This document shows, piece by piece, positions 34,568-43,638 of a stretch of DNA of 64,000 nucleotides. The first letter of the stretch is position 1. Every line of letters starts with the position of its first letter. The notes under the pieces are model-generated. The model did not search any database, had not been told where the DNA came from, and worked only from the letters and a program-made list of their open reading frames with translations. Made by a program: the position numbers and the translations under genes. Source of the DNA: Flavobacteriales bacterium (GTDB lineage Bacteria > Bacteroidota > Bacteroidia > Flavobacteriales_D > Sanyastnellaceae); NCBI GenBank assembly GCA_015665315.1, contig JADFAK010000018.1, positions 1-64,000 on the forward strand, in the 5' to 3' direction.

Positions 34568-35458
34568 ATGCGCGCATATGTATTTCCCGGACAGGGATCG
34601 CAATTTTCAGGAATGGGTAAGGACATGTTTGATGCAAGTTCAGAAGCCCGAGATCTATTTGCCCAGGCCAATGACATATTGGGATTTGACATCTCAGAAA
34701 CTATGTTTGAGGGAACGGACGACGAGCTGAAAGAAACCAAAGTTACCCAACCGGCTATTTTTCTACATTCAGTTATCCTCAGTCGGGTTCTAGGCGAGAG
34801 CTTTCGCCCGGAGATGGTCGCAGGTCACTCTTTGGGTGAGTTTTCGGCCTTGGTAGCAGCCAAATCATTGAACTTTGAAGACGGATTGAAGTTGGTGTCC
34901 CAGCGGGCGCTAGCGATGCAGAAAGCGTGTGAAGCACAGCCTTCGACGATGGCCGCAATTCTTGGTTTAGACGATGCCGTTGTCGAAGAAGCTTGCGCTA
35001 AGATTGATGGGATTGTTGTTGCTGCCAACTACAACTGCCCTGGCCAATTAGTAATTTCAGGAAGTGTTCCTGCGGTTGAAAAAGCGTGTGCCGTTCTCAC
35101 AGAAGCTGGTGCCCGACGTGCACTCCTTTTACCTGTGGGCGGCGCGTTTCACTCGCCCTTGATGGAACCAGCACGTGCCGAGTTGGAACAGGCCATTCGA
35201 GAGACTACTTTTGCTGAACCTATGTGCCCAGTCTATCAAAATGTTGTGGCAAAGGGTGTTAATGACAGTGCGACTATTCAAAAGAATCTCGTTGCGCAAC
35301 TTACTGCACCTGTGCGTTGGACGCAGACAATGCAACAGATGATTGCCGATGGGGCTAGTGAGGTGATTGAGGTAGGTCCAGGAAAAGTATTGCAAGGATT
35401 ATTTAAGAAAGTAGACCGCCAATTCCCAGTTTCGAGTGGAAGCATGGAAGTTGAGTAG
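34568..35458 (+). CDS. fabD: malonyl CoA-acyl carrier protein transacylase
   Basis: 296 residues from MRAYVFPGQGSQ. It transfers malonyl from CoA to ACP for fatty acid synthesis. Signatures are GQGSQ (8-12), the nucleophile Ser88 in GHSLGE (86-91) and the catalytic His195 in GGAFHSPLM. The substrate-holding QRALAMQ segment near 112-118 is also typical. It has its own promoter box and a shared terminator downstream; no other fab genes are adjacent. Confidence 0.97.
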   Translation: MRAYVFPGQGSQFSGMGKDMFDASSEARDLFAQANDILGFDISETMFEGTDDELKETKVTQPAIFLHSVILSRVLGESFRPEMVAGHSLGEFSALVAAKSLNFEDGLKLVSQRALAMQKACEAQPSTMAAILGLDDAVVEEACAKIDGIVVAANYNCPGQLVISGSVPAVEKACAVLTEAGARRALLLPVGGAFHSPLMEPARAELEQAIRETTFAEPMCPVYQNVVAKGVNDSATIQKNLVAQLTAPVRWTQTMQQMIADGASEVIEVGPGKVLQGLFKKVDRQFPVSSGSMEVE

Positions 35459-35478
35459 ACTTAAAATAGTTGAAATAG

Positions 35479-35520
35479 AAAAAGGGTTCCATGCAATGCA
35501 TCGAACCCTTTTCATTTTTT
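35479..35520. terminator. bidirectional terminator between convergent fabD and the Asp-box gene
   Basis: AAAAGGGTTC (35480-35489) pairs with GAACCCTTTT (35503-35512), and ATGCAATGCAT in the centre can fold further. T runs follow on the plus side (TTTTCATTTTTT), while A runs precede on the other side, so it can serve both genes. Confidence 0.85.
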
Positions 35521-35532
35521 ATAGAAGGCAAT

Positions 35533-37356
35533 TTATTGAACGATCAACTTTTGGGTTGACGAGAATGTACCTTGTCTCATTTCGAGCACATACATTCCAG
35601 CTTCGACAGAACGAAGATCGATTTGCACCATTTCATTTGCGTTCATCGCTGAGCCCACTAGTTTTCCAGTAAGGTCGTAAATGCTCAAGTCCACATTGTA
35701 TAGTCCTGGGATGGCAACATAAACCATATCATCGGCTGGTACAGGGTAAACTGTTGCCGCATCGAAGGGATTGTTTTCGTTTACCGAGATTCCTTCTTCC
35801 ACCAACAAGTCGGTGCTGATTTGGAAGTATACGATATCATTCACATCGGCGGGATCCTCGTCACCACGTACGTGCAGACCAGGTTCGAAATCTCGCATAT
35901 AAGTGATATGTAGGTAGTCGTCCACAACAGGTGCTATGCAAGGGAAAACGCACTCAAATCCCCAAAAATCCAAATCTGGAGTTAGGTTGATTGGATCAGA
36001 CCACGTGGCACCACCATCTTCCGAACTAATCACGTGTATGTGGCGGTAGTTTTGGCTACCTGACGAGTGTGATTCTACAACTGCTGAGTACACGCAATAT
36101 AGCGTCCCATCTTCACCTTGTGCCATGGTTGGCTGACTTACAAGACTTGAGAAGTAAGTACCTACGTCATCGGCATCGAAGGTACCGTTGTCGTCTAGGT
36201 CCTCAACAAACGCGATGTAGTTGGTCGAATCAGGCCCCATGTCTTCGTTCCAGTAATGCAGTCCGTCGGTAAATGGAAAATAACTTGAAGTAGCATCTCC
36301 TACGGTCTCATCTAAATGACGCATGGCGCCAAAAGTGATATGTGTATTGAGAGCTGCATCAATAAATACGGCGCCAATTCCATCTGTGGTAGAAACTGTA
36401 TCGGCTAAACCGTCCTCATTCATATCTAGGATCGACTCATCGGCGATATAACCCTCCAATGGGAAAGTAAGGATATTGGTCTTGGCCCACGTATCTCCGC
36501 CGTCTTCAGAAGTCATTACGAAGGTATCATCCCAATCGTTGAAATAAGCGAAAGCCACTTTTCCATCTCTTGCGTGAATGGCATAATTGTCACCATCGAA
36601 ACTATTGAATTGAGTTGTGTCCATGCCTTCAATTAACACGTCAACCATATCCCACGTATCACCAGCATCTTGTGAGCGGTAATACAGAATGGCTCCGTCT
36701 TGCCCCATGTATTCGAGACCGTCATTGGCAACAGGCATCGTCAAGGCAATCATGTGAATCGTATTGCCATCGGCAACCGCGCGAGGCCATAACATACCTG
36801 GAACGACAGAAGTAGGAACATCTGACTCAACCCAGTCTCCACTTCCTATGTCACGACGCGCCATGAGCAATCCGCCGGTACCAGGGTGTGAAATCACCAC
36901 CTCTTTCGAGTCGGTATGCATGATTGAAGGCCACCCAATTCGGGTAGACTCGATACGTGCTTCTGGCTGATCTCCCCAGAATCCAGCATCTTTAAAATTG
37001 TAACCCGTTCCACGGTCGCCAAAATCGGTCGTTTGTGACATGGTCCAAGCGGCCGACAAATCTTCTCCTGTTTGAGCCAAGCGGTTATCGACAGAGGCAT
37101 TTGATTGCAGGTCATAAATCGTTGTACCGATCACTAATTCCCAATACGTAGCAGACTTAAGAACACCAAGCGTAGGTTCTTTGTCAAAGCTTTGATCGAG
37201 AGGAACAGAAGAAAATTCTTCGTTACCGGTCATGCGCTCCCCATTTGTCTGGACCGCAACATCTTTCTCGGCAGGAATTTTTACTTGTTGGGCGTTTTGT
37301 GCAAACGCGAATTGCACAGCCATTACGGCAAATGCAACAGAGTAGACTTTTCTCAT
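35533..37356 (-). CDS. secreted Asp-box (BNR/sialidase-like) protein with T9SS sorting domain
   Basis: 607 residues. The signal peptide ends near AFAQ. The body is a beta-propeller-like region with three clear Asp-box motifs, SQDAGDTW, SEDGGDTW and SEDGGATW, each at a blade turn. EF-hand-like DxDxDG loops (DLDDNGTFDADDVG, DMNEDGLADT) occur between blades. The final 80 residues are a type A sorting domain (YPVPADDMVYV, LSIYDLTGKLV, AGMYVLEM, QKLIVQ). No catalytic sialidase arginine triad could be identified, so a binding or structural role is as likely as hydrolysis. Confidence 0.85.
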   Translation of the reverse strand: MRKVYSVAFAVMAVQFAFAQNAQQVKIPAEKDVAVQTNGERMTGNEEFSSVPLDQSFDKEPTLGVLKSATYWELVIGTTIYDLQSNASVDNRLAQTGEDLSAAWTMSQTTDFGDRGTGYNFKDAGFWGDQPEARIESTRIGWPSIMHTDSKEVVISHPGTGGLLMARRDIGSGDWVESDVPTSVVPGMLWPRAVADGNTIHMIALTMPVANDGLEYMGQDGAILYYRSQDAGDTWDMVDVLIEGMDTTQFNSFDGDNYAIHARDGKVAFAYFNDWDDTFVMTSEDGGDTWAKTNILTFPLEGYIADESILDMNEDGLADTVSTTDGIGAVFIDAALNTHITFGAMRHLDETVGDATSSYFPFTDGLHYWNEDMGPDSTNYIAFVEDLDDNGTFDADDVGTYFSSLVSQPTMAQGEDGTLYCVYSAVVESHSSGSQNYRHIHVISSEDGGATWSDPINLTPDLDFWGFECVFPCIAPVVDDYLHITYMRDFEPGLHVRGDEDPADVNDIVYFQISTDLLVEEGISVNENNPFDAATVYPVPADDMVYVAIPGLYNVDLSIYDLTGKLVGSAMNANEMVQIDLRSVEAGMYVLEMRQGTFSSTQKLIVQ

Positions 37357-37522
37357 ATGCGAATATTTACTTAAGGTTTATAATAGAGGTGTGTATAGTA
37401 ATTGCCCTCTCACGACATAACGAATTACCCCGTGAACTTCCGAAAATAAGAGAAATTTACCCTATTACACAATTTATCAGCGTCGTTTTAACCTGATATT
37501 GCATAGCTGTACTGGAAAAAGG

Positions 37523-37568
37523 AAAACAAAAGGCTAATTCTCTCAAAGAGAGCCGAATACCTTTTGGA
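37523..37568 (-). terminator. terminator overlapping the end of the DUF4197 gene
   Basis: On the minus strand an AAAAGG...CCTTTT outer stem surrounds a GGCTCTC/GAGAG-type inner stem, followed by T-rich DNA. It overlaps the last codons of the gene ending at 37543. Imperfect pairing lowers confidence. Confidence 0.45.
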
Positions 37569-38295
37569 GGATTTCTGTGATGCGGGCCGATGGATTGGCT
37601 CTGATGTTTTGCTCTTCTTTCTCCACGTATACAAACAGACCTTGGATAGCTCTTTCCGTCACGTACTGCGTCAAATCTGGATCGACGTCTTGTCCGCCCG
37701 TAAGAATTGTAGCTGTATTGTAAGCGTTCACCAAAGGAGTCCAGTATTTCGTGAGTTCAACATCCTGCACTGCTTTGTCTACAATGGGACGAAACTTATT
37801 GACAAGTGCGGCAGTCGTTGCATCCATCAAATAGGTAGTTGCGGCGTTGTTTTCTCCATTGAGGATAGCAAAACCGTCTTGGATTGACATATTGCTAATC
37901 GCTTCTACAAAAACGGGAATAGCTTCGGCCACGGCCTGTTCGGCAGCGCGGTTGAGGGTTTCCTCGAATTTGGCCACTTGATTGGTGAGTCCGAGGTCCA
38001 AAGCGACATCTTTCACTTTCTTCGCTTCGTCAGGAAAAGGAATACGGATAAGTTGATTTCCATTGAACCCATCGGTTTTCGACGTAAGATCCACGGACTT
38101 TTCTATTCCTACTTTGAGTGCTTCGCGCAATCCTTTAATTACTTCCTCGTTGGAAAGGGCTGGGGTTGTTGATCCGGAACCAAAAATCACCTCTTCGGCT
38201 TGTTCGGACGCTTTTTGCAGATTGCCGAGGTTAATTTGGGAGCAAGCCGACAAAGTTAGTACGGCGAATAGGGAAAAGAATGATATCGTTTTCAT
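37543..38295 (-). CDS. DUF4197 family lipoprotein
   Basis: 250 residues from MKTISFFSLFAVLTLSAC; the frame is open 20 codons upstream, but this start gives a proper lipoprotein signal with the lipobox LSAC. The mature protein is all-helical, with the DUF4197 features GLREALKVGIEKSVDLTSK, IRIPFPDEAKKV near the middle and the end motif IRANPSARITEILQKVFG. Function unknown; it is a common single-copy periplasmic protein of Bacteroidota and Proteobacteria. It is divergent from cinA. Confidence 0.9.
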   Translation of the reverse strand: MKTISFFSLFAVLTLSACSQINLGNLQKASEQAEEVIFGSGSTTPALSNEEVIKGLREALKVGIEKSVDLTSKTDGFNGNQLIRIPFPDEAKKVKDVALDLGLTNQVAKFEETLNRAAEQAVAEAIPVFVEAISNMSIQDGFAILNGENNAATTYLMDATTAALVNKFRPIVDKAVQDVELTKYWTPLVNAYNTATILTGGQDVDPDLTQYVTERAIQGLFVYVEKEEQNIRANPSARITEILQKVFGSL

Positions 38296-38356
38296 AGACT
38301 TTAGAATGATTCGAAATTTACAACACTTCCTTAGCAACAACGGGACCATAATCACT

Positions 38357-38364
38357 TAATTTTG
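38357..38364 (+). promoter_or_regulatory. -7 promoter box of cinA
   Basis: TAATTTTG (full TAnnTTTG match) 14 nt before the ATG at 38379. Confidence 0.55.
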
Positions 38365-38378
38365 CGACAAATTTATTC

Positions 38379-39638
38379 ATGCGCGTAGAAATCATCACAA
38401 TTGGGGACGAATTGCTGGTTGGGCAGACCATCGACACCAACTCCGCCTATATGGCTCAGGGATTGAATTCTGTTGGGCTAGAAGTTCATCAAATCACCAC
38501 AGTATCTGACAAGAAGGATCATATTCTAGAGGCATTGGCTGCCGCCGAGCAGCGAGTTGATGTGGTTTTGATTACGGGCGGACTGGGCCCAACGAAGGAC
38601 GACATCACCAAGCATACCTTGTGTACTTACTTTGACACAACTTTGGAGATGAACGAGGAGATTCTGGGTCGGATAGTGGCATTTTTCACGAGCATAGGCC
38701 GCGAAATGCTTGAAGTCAATCGTCAGCAAGCAGCCTTGCCAAAAGCATGTGTGCCGCTGGAAAATTTACGCGGAACGGCTGCCGGAATGTGGTTCGAGCG
38801 AAACGACACCGTTTTTGTTTCTATGCCTGGAGTTCCGCACGAAATGAAAGGCTTGATGGATAATCAGGTCATTCCGCGCTTGAAGGAGCGATTCAACACA
38901 CGAGAAATTGCGCATTTGAGCATCATGACTCAAGGGGTAGGAGAATCTTATTTGGCCGAAATGATAGCCGACTGGGCAGACTCTCTTCCTGCAATGGGCA
39001 TCAGTCTGGCTTATTTACCTTCTGCTGGCACCTTGAAATTGCGCCTGTCGAAATACGGGGAGAATGGGAATACTGGTCTGATGACTGAACTGCGGCAAAA
39101 AGCTGAAGAATTGGTCAAGGAAATTCCGACTATCGCATATGGCTACAACGAAGAGAGCTTAGAGGAAGTGGTGGGCCAACTATTGACTGAGCGCGGTGAA
39201 ACACTATCGACGGCAGAAAGCTGCACGGGCGGACTGATTGCCAAGTTCATTACATCTGTCCCGGGGAGCTCGGCCTATTTTGAAGGATCGGTTGTGTCTT
39301 ATTCAAATCGGATCAAACATGCCTTTTTAGACGTTTCTGAGTCGGATTTACATGAACATGGGGCTGTAAGTAAGGAAGTCGTTGAGCAAATGGCGCTGGG
39401 TGTGCGAACAAAAATGAATACGACTTGGTCGATTGCTACTTCAGGCATTGCTGGGCCGACAGGTGGATCAGAAGAGAAACCCGTAGGCACTGTATGGCTT
39501 GCTGTTGCTGGTCCGCAAGGAATTGTGAGCCGGAAATTCATGATGGGAAATGACCGACGAGGCAATATAAAGAGAAGCGCACTTTCGGCCTTGAACATGC
39601 TGCGCATCGAAATTCTCAAAGAGCCTTTTGTAAACTGA
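38379..39638 (+). CDS. cinA: CinA family protein (nicotinamide-nucleotide amidohydrolase)
   Basis: 419 residues. The N-terminal MoaB/MogA-like domain (about 1-170) starts RVEIITIGDELLVGQTIDTN and contains ITGGLGPTKDDITK. The C-terminal CinA domain (about 260-415) has the amidase signature STAESCTGGLIAKFIT, GSVVSYSNRIK and ATSGIAGPTGGSEEKPVGTVW. The C-terminal domain deamidates NMN in pyridine nucleotide salvage. It precedes rpmB by 57 nt, an arrangement common in Bacteroidota. Confidence 0.95.
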   Translation: MRVEIITIGDELLVGQTIDTNSAYMAQGLNSVGLEVHQITTVSDKKDHILEALAAAEQRVDVVLITGGLGPTKDDITKHTLCTYFDTTLEMNEEILGRIVAFFTSIGREMLEVNRQQAALPKACVPLENLRGTAAGMWFERNDTVFVSMPGVPHEMKGLMDNQVIPRLKERFNTREIAHLSIMTQGVGESYLAEMIADWADSLPAMGISLAYLPSAGTLKLRLSKYGENGNTGLMTELRQKAEELVKEIPTIAYGYNEESLEEVVGQLLTERGETLSTAESCTGGLIAKFITSVPGSSAYFEGSVVSYSNRIKHAFLDVSESDLHEHGAVSKEVVEQMALGVRTKMNTTWSIATSGIAGPTGGSEEKPVGTVWLAVAGPQGIVSRKFMMGNDRRGNIKRSALSALNMLRIEILKEPFVN

Positions 39639-39695
39639 AAGAAAATTAGTTTCTTTGCACTCCCTTTTTTGAGGGGTTATAAGAAAATTATAGTC

Positions 39696-39935
39696 ATGTC
39701 TAGGATTTGTGATATTACAGGAAAGAAGGTAATGGTAGGAAACAATGTTTCCCACTCAAAGCGACGCACTAAGAGAAGGTTCAATCCGAACTTGCAGAAG
39801 AAGCGTTTTTACCTTGCGAATGAAGATCGTTGGATTACACTTAAAGTTTCTTGTGCTGCTATTCGTATCATCAACAGAGTTGGTGCAGAAGAGGCATTGA
39901 AGCGAGCTAAGGCTGGTGGTTTTTTCCACGAGTAA
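39696..39935 (+). CDS. rpmB: 50S ribosomal protein L28
   Basis: 79 residues from [21 protein letters not shown]; the frame is open nine codons upstream but that part is not conserved. The basic, short-strand L28 pattern ([36 protein letters not shown]) is unmistakable. It belongs to the large ribosomal subunit near the E site. In most Bacteroidota rpmG (L33) and a small DUF4295 gene follow; here a terminator and an unrelated convergent gene follow instead. Confidence 0.97.
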   Translation: MSRICDITGKKVMVGNNVSHSKRRTKRRFNPNLQKKRFYLANEDRWITLKVSCAAIRIINRVGAEEALKRAKAGGFFHE

Positions 39936-39964
39936 AAAATTGTCTTAACCAAACCAAATATAAA

Positions 39965-39995
39965 TAGCGCTACGTCACCCGGTAGCGCTTTTTTT
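39965..39995 (+). terminator. terminator of rpmB
   Basis: A perfect 8-bp stem AGCGCTAC (39965-39972) / GTAGCGCT (39982-39989), 9-nt loop, then seven T. It lies 29 nt past the rpmB stop. Confidence 0.92.
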
Positions 39996-40022
39996 GTTGC
40001 CAAAATTTTCGAAAGTCCGTCA

Positions 40023-40586
40023 TTACACGCTCAGTGCCTCAATGCACTTTTCTCGAATGGCCCAAAGCGTTTCAAAAGACATGTCAACTTTTTTGTCGGC
40101 AAGCCATTTTCTCATGAGTTCCTGGTGCCATTTGACTTTCCCATCGACTAATTCCAGGGCCGATATACGCTTCTCACAAATCACGGCATCCATGGCCGTA
40201 CTCGCCCCTGCTGGCAAGCCTGTGATATCGGCAACCATTCCCTTTATTTTTAGAATGGTATGCGCCTCCGGCAAATGGGTCAACCCGTATTCATCCAATA
40301 CTTTTCCGACACCAGGCGTATTTTCCTCATTCATTTCATAGAGCACATTCCACAACTGCACCTCTTGCCATCCTTCGGCTTCTGCCAGCGAGGCAACAAG
40401 TCCGTGTTTTGAACTACACGTACCCCGAGATTCTTTCAAAACGAGTTCAAATTGCGTCGGATTCGAAATGCGCTCATACTTCAAAGCACGAACGTATCTC
40501 AGCGCATGGAATAGGTCGTTGATCGTTCTTTCTCGGAAGAGTGCCGACCAACTTGAGGAACCGACGATGGGAAAGGGTTTAGTCAT
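40023..40586 (-). CDS. transglutaminase-like conserved protein
   Basis: 187 residues, cytosolic. ESRGTCSSKHGLVASLAEAEG (Cys57) resembles the cysteine helix of the transglutaminase-like fold; a histidine in PEAHTILKI (His109) and Asp120 in VADITGLP fall where the rest of a Cys-His-Asp triad would be. If right, it could be a protease, amidase or acyl transferase. I recognise no characterised member. It begins 6 nt after the stop of the steroid-reductase-like gene and is the last gene of the leftward run. Confidence 0.6.
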   Translation of the reverse strand: MTKPFPIVGSSSWSALFRERTINDLFHALRYVRALKYERISNPTQFELVLKESRGTCSSKHGLVASLAEAEGWQEVQLWNVLYEMNEENTPGVGKVLDEYGLTHLPEAHTILKIKGMVADITGLPAGASTAMDAVICEKRISALELVDGKVKWHQELMRKWLADKKVDMSFETLWAIREKCIEALSV

Positions 40587-40592
40587 AACCGC

Positions 40593-41345
40593 TTATTTTA
40601 CAAATGGAATAATCGCCTTGCGCTCGATTGGATAGTTGTCAAAAGCTTCGAGGTACCACTTGTGATGCTTGAAAGCGCGGGGCAAAAGATTGGCGGCCGT
40701 CCACAGGGCAAAGGACCATGCCGGCCCATTGAGTGCCATGCAGGCGAATCCAACCCACTGCGTAAGTTCTCCCAACATATTTGGGCAAGACACCCATCGA
40801 AACAAGCCACCTGTCGGAATGTGGTAGGATGTGTCAGACTTGCTTTTACGCAGATTGATAAGCCGATGGTCGGCCCATTGGTGCGTTATCGCTCCTGTTA
40901 GAAATAGCGCCCCACCAAGGATAAAATTCCAGGACGAAAAATCGGCACTCGTGTAGGTTTCCAAATGAGCGAGAAAATAACCGTTAAGTCCCGCGTTCAT
41001 ACCATTGAATCCAATGGCAGAAAGTACAATGACGGCCGGCATTTTCTTATGCGAAGTGCGCAATCGGAAAGGAAAAATGAAAGCTCGGTACAGGTAATGA
41101 ATCAGCCATAGACTGCCTAACATCGTAGCATAGGACGAACTATCTGATCCCCATAAAAAATAGAGCACGATTAAAAAAGATGGAATCTCCATGAAGAACC
41201 AGCCCCATCTATTGTTCAATCCCATCCCCCATCCTTTTCTATTGTGCCGACCATAAGGTGCTGCCACGAACAGTAGTAACAAGAAAACTGCCACGGCGAC
41301 CAAGCTCCACCAAAAAGCGATTGTATTGATTTGTTCTAGATTCAT
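40593..41345 (-). CDS. steroid 5-alpha-reductase-like membrane protein (S5AR/DUF1295 family)
   Basis: 250 residues with about six to seven membrane helices. The C-terminal signature GGLFRWVSCPNMLGELTQWV (about 176-195) is the conserved cytosolic motif of the 3-oxo-5-alpha-steroid 4-dehydrogenase/isoprenylcysteine methyltransferase group. Family members reduce a double bond in steroids, polyprenols or fatty acyl chains using NADPH. Its ATG overlaps the end of the upstream SDR gene (ATGA), suggesting that both enzymes act on one lipid substrate. Confidence 0.88.
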   Translation of the reverse strand: MNLEQINTIAFWWSLVAVAVFLLLLFVAAPYGRHNRKGWGMGLNNRWGWFFMEIPSFLIVLYFLWGSDSSSYATMLGSLWLIHYLYRAFIFPFRLRTSHKKMPAVIVLSAIGFNGMNAGLNGYFLAHLETYTSADFSSWNFILGGALFLTGAITHQWADHRLINLRKSKSDTSYHIPTGGLFRWVSCPNMLGELTQWVGFACMALNGPAWSFALWTAANLLPRAFKHHKWYLEAFDNYPIERKAIIPFVK

Positions 41346-42340
41346 GGGATCATGTTTTTACTTTTCCACCAAGCGACAAGGTCCTGCAAAGCTTCCTTGG
41401 TTTCTCGCGGACGATGGTTCAATTCGGCCCGAGCCTTTTCGTGCGACATATTGGGATGCGCATTGCGCAAAGTGAGTAAGCCTTCACGGGTAAATGGAGA
41501 TGATCTACCTTGTAGTTTAGAAAACAGCCCCACGGCCGGAGCTAGCGGCAACAACCAGTTGATCGGAATAATTCTCGGCGTTTTTGCACCTCCTAGTTCA
41601 CGAATCATGTCTCCCATACTTTTGAGTTCATGAAAAGTCCCCGTGAGTAAATAAGTCTCACCTGTACCCCCCTTTTCAATTGCATTCAGACAAGAACTCG
41701 CAACATCTCGAACATCGACAAAATCATAGCCGCCAGAAGTCAAGGCAGGCAGTTTTCCAAGGTAGAGATCAAGAAGAGAAGCTCCCAGAATCGAAGGTCT
41801 GAAATCTGGCGGACCTACAATTGATGATGGACGCACGATTACAGCATGTAGTTTATGCTCTTGGATGAATTCATGCACAACCCGCTCAGACTCGGCCTTG
41901 CTATAATCGTAGGCCGCATAGTCGGCCGATTTTAACGGTCGGCCTTCGTCAAATAGTTCATCCTTTCCTTCTTCGACCACGGCGTGGGTTGAACTGACAT
42001 GTACCACCCGGATTCCAGGGCAATCTAGGCACGCTTCTAAAACATTTCTAGTGCCCTGAATATTGGTTTGTTTGACGCTACCGTCACGATCACCGTCGAT
42101 GGATATTTTTGCTGCGCAATGGATTACAGCATTTGCGCTAGCTAATAATTCTTTCAAGGAATCGACAGATAAATCTCCTTTTACCCATGTCAAGTTCTCG
42201 TGTTCGATTTCTGGCTTCCACGTGCGGAAGGAAGCTCGCACCTTGAATCCTCTTTCCAATGCTTGAAGCAGAATGGCTGTGCCGAGGTGACCCGTCGCGC
42301 CTGTTATTGCGAGAATGTACTCCTTGGAATTTAGTGCCAC
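41342..42340 (-). CDS. NAD-dependent epimerase/dehydratase (extended SDR)
   Basis: 332 residues. The Rossmann motif ITGATGHLGTA (12-22) and the catalytic YDYSK (Tyr and Lys about 144-148) after VHVSSTHAV identify an extended SDR, closest in look to the 3-beta-hydroxysteroid dehydrogenase/dihydroflavonol reductase group. It oxidises or reduces a hydroxyl/keto group with NAD(P). It overlaps the upstream Kelch gene by 10 nt and the downstream 5-alpha-reductase-like gene by 4 nt. That pairing with an S5AR protein hints at sterol- or polyprenyl-type lipids (inference). Confidence 0.9.
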   Translation of the reverse strand: MALNSKEYILAITGATGHLGTAILLQALERGFKVRASFRTWKPEIEHENLTWVKGDLSVDSLKELLASANAVIHCAAKISIDGDRDGSVKQTNIQGTRNVLEACLDCPGIRVVHVSSTHAVVEEGKDELFDEGRPLKSADYAAYDYSKAESERVVHEFIQEHKLHAVIVRPSSIVGPPDFRPSILGASLLDLYLGKLPALTSGGYDFVDVRDVASSCLNAIEKGGTGETYLLTGTFHELKSMGDMIRELGGAKTPRIIPINWLLPLAPAVGLFSKLQGRSSPFTREGLLTLRNAHPNMSHEKARAELNHRPRETKEALQDLVAWWKSKNMIP

Positions 42341-43629
42341 GCAACAATCTTTTTACAAAGCGAACTACCATCTTGAAATTGCACGTGGACGAGGTATATG
42401 CCCGGACTTAATGTTATTCTTTCAACCACCTTGGAGCCCGATGACTTAGCATGAAACACTCGCTGTCCGCTCATATTCAACACCTCCCAACTTTGGATGG
42501 CTGCGGTTGATGAAATCTTGAGCTCGTCATTTGCGTACATCGCTGACAAACCAGCAACAGGCTGAACCTCAACACTTACAGACGGATCGTATTCCAAAAG
42601 CCAGGTTTTATTCGATACAATTTGGTTGGCCTCCATGCCTCCACAGATTATCCATGCATTGTCGGAAATACGCGCAATTCCTCGCAAATCCATCACCCCT
42701 TGATCGGCAACAAGGTCTTCCCAGAGGGCAAAGCCGCTATAATAGGTGGCAATGCGTTCTTCTGGACTTACGATTCCTGAATTATTGTAAGCATCGGCAT
42801 CGAAATTATAGGAAACACTGCTGCCGCCGATCCAAAAGACGCGGTGATTGGAGGTAGTGCATGCCATTCGGTATCCAGCGCTTCCGGGGAAATCTTCTAG
42901 CTGGGTCCATTCAATTTGGGTGGGATCATTGCTATCGACCACGCCCTTCCTAAAATTATTTGTCGCCCCGAAAGATGATCCACTGGCGCCGCCGAGGTAG
43001 AATAGCGTATCGCCAACAAAGGCCCCTGATGCACCAAAAGCCTTCCAATTGTTGAAGTTGGGCATGGGAGTGCCTACCAACCACTGATTGTTTGCCGGAT
43101 CGAAAATTTGTGCGTTTGGGACATTTCCGTTGTTGCTCCAGCCTGTAACCACGAAGATTAAACTATCGTTCCACACATCTTGAACGTGATCATCGATGGG
43201 GACGGGAACATCGGCAGCATCAGCTAGCCAACTATTGGTGACGGGGTCAAAGACATGGGTTTTGGCGGATGAGACCTCAGAAAAATTGGCATTGACATGA
43301 TAACCTCCTACGACATAAATGAGGTTGTTAACTACCGAAGCTCCAGCTGCTATTTTGCCTTGGCTATCGGGAACATCTTCGAGTTGAAGCCACGTTTGGG
43401 AAATCGTATTGTACCGCCACGACTTCAAATGTATTCCCGCGGGTGCCAAGGTCGTGTCGATACCACAAAAGGAATACACGCATAAAGTATCTCCGCAATA
43501 GGCCGAAACTACAGCATTGTTGCTCACTCGCGAGGGCATATCGGGCAAGGCCGTCCATTGCCATCCAGTCTGCGCTAAGAATTGTATGGGCATTAAAATC
43601 AAGCAGAAAACAATTGACGATAATCGCAT
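42331..43629 (-). CDS. secreted Kelch-repeat protein with T9SS sorting domain
   Basis: 432 residues from MRLSSIVFCLILMP (another ATG is three codons earlier at 43638). The signal peptide ends near FLAQ. About five to six Kelch blades are visible through repeated W.....P / YVVGGY / FYLGGA / WIGGSS / ICGGM motifs spaced roughly 50 residues. The final 75 residues are a T9SS type A-like tail (IQSWEVLNMSGQRVFHA, SPGIYLVHVQF, CKKIVAWH). A beta-propeller binding protein is likely; the ligand is unknown. It sits in the same leftward run as the fatty-acid transporter and the SDR. Confidence 0.87.
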   Translation of the reverse strand: MRLSSIVFCLILMPIQFLAQTGWQWTALPDMPSRVSNNAVVSAYCGDTLCVYSFCGIDTTLAPAGIHLKSWRYNTISQTWLQLEDVPDSQGKIAAGASVVNNLIYVVGGYHVNANFSEVSSAKTHVFDPVTNSWLADAADVPVPIDDHVQDVWNDSLIFVVTGWSNNGNVPNAQIFDPANNQWLVGTPMPNFNNWKAFGASGAFVGDTLFYLGGASGSSFGATNNFRKGVVDSNDPTQIEWTQLEDFPGSAGYRMACTTSNHRVFWIGGSSVSYNFDADAYNNSGIVSPEERIATYYSGFALWEDLVADQGVMDLRGIARISDNAWIICGGMEANQIVSNKTWLLEYDPSVSVEVQPVAGLSAMYANDELKISSTAAIQSWEVLNMSGQRVFHAKSSGSKVVERITLSPGIYLVHVQFQDGSSLCKKIVAWH

Positions 43630-43638
43630 AAGGTGCAT

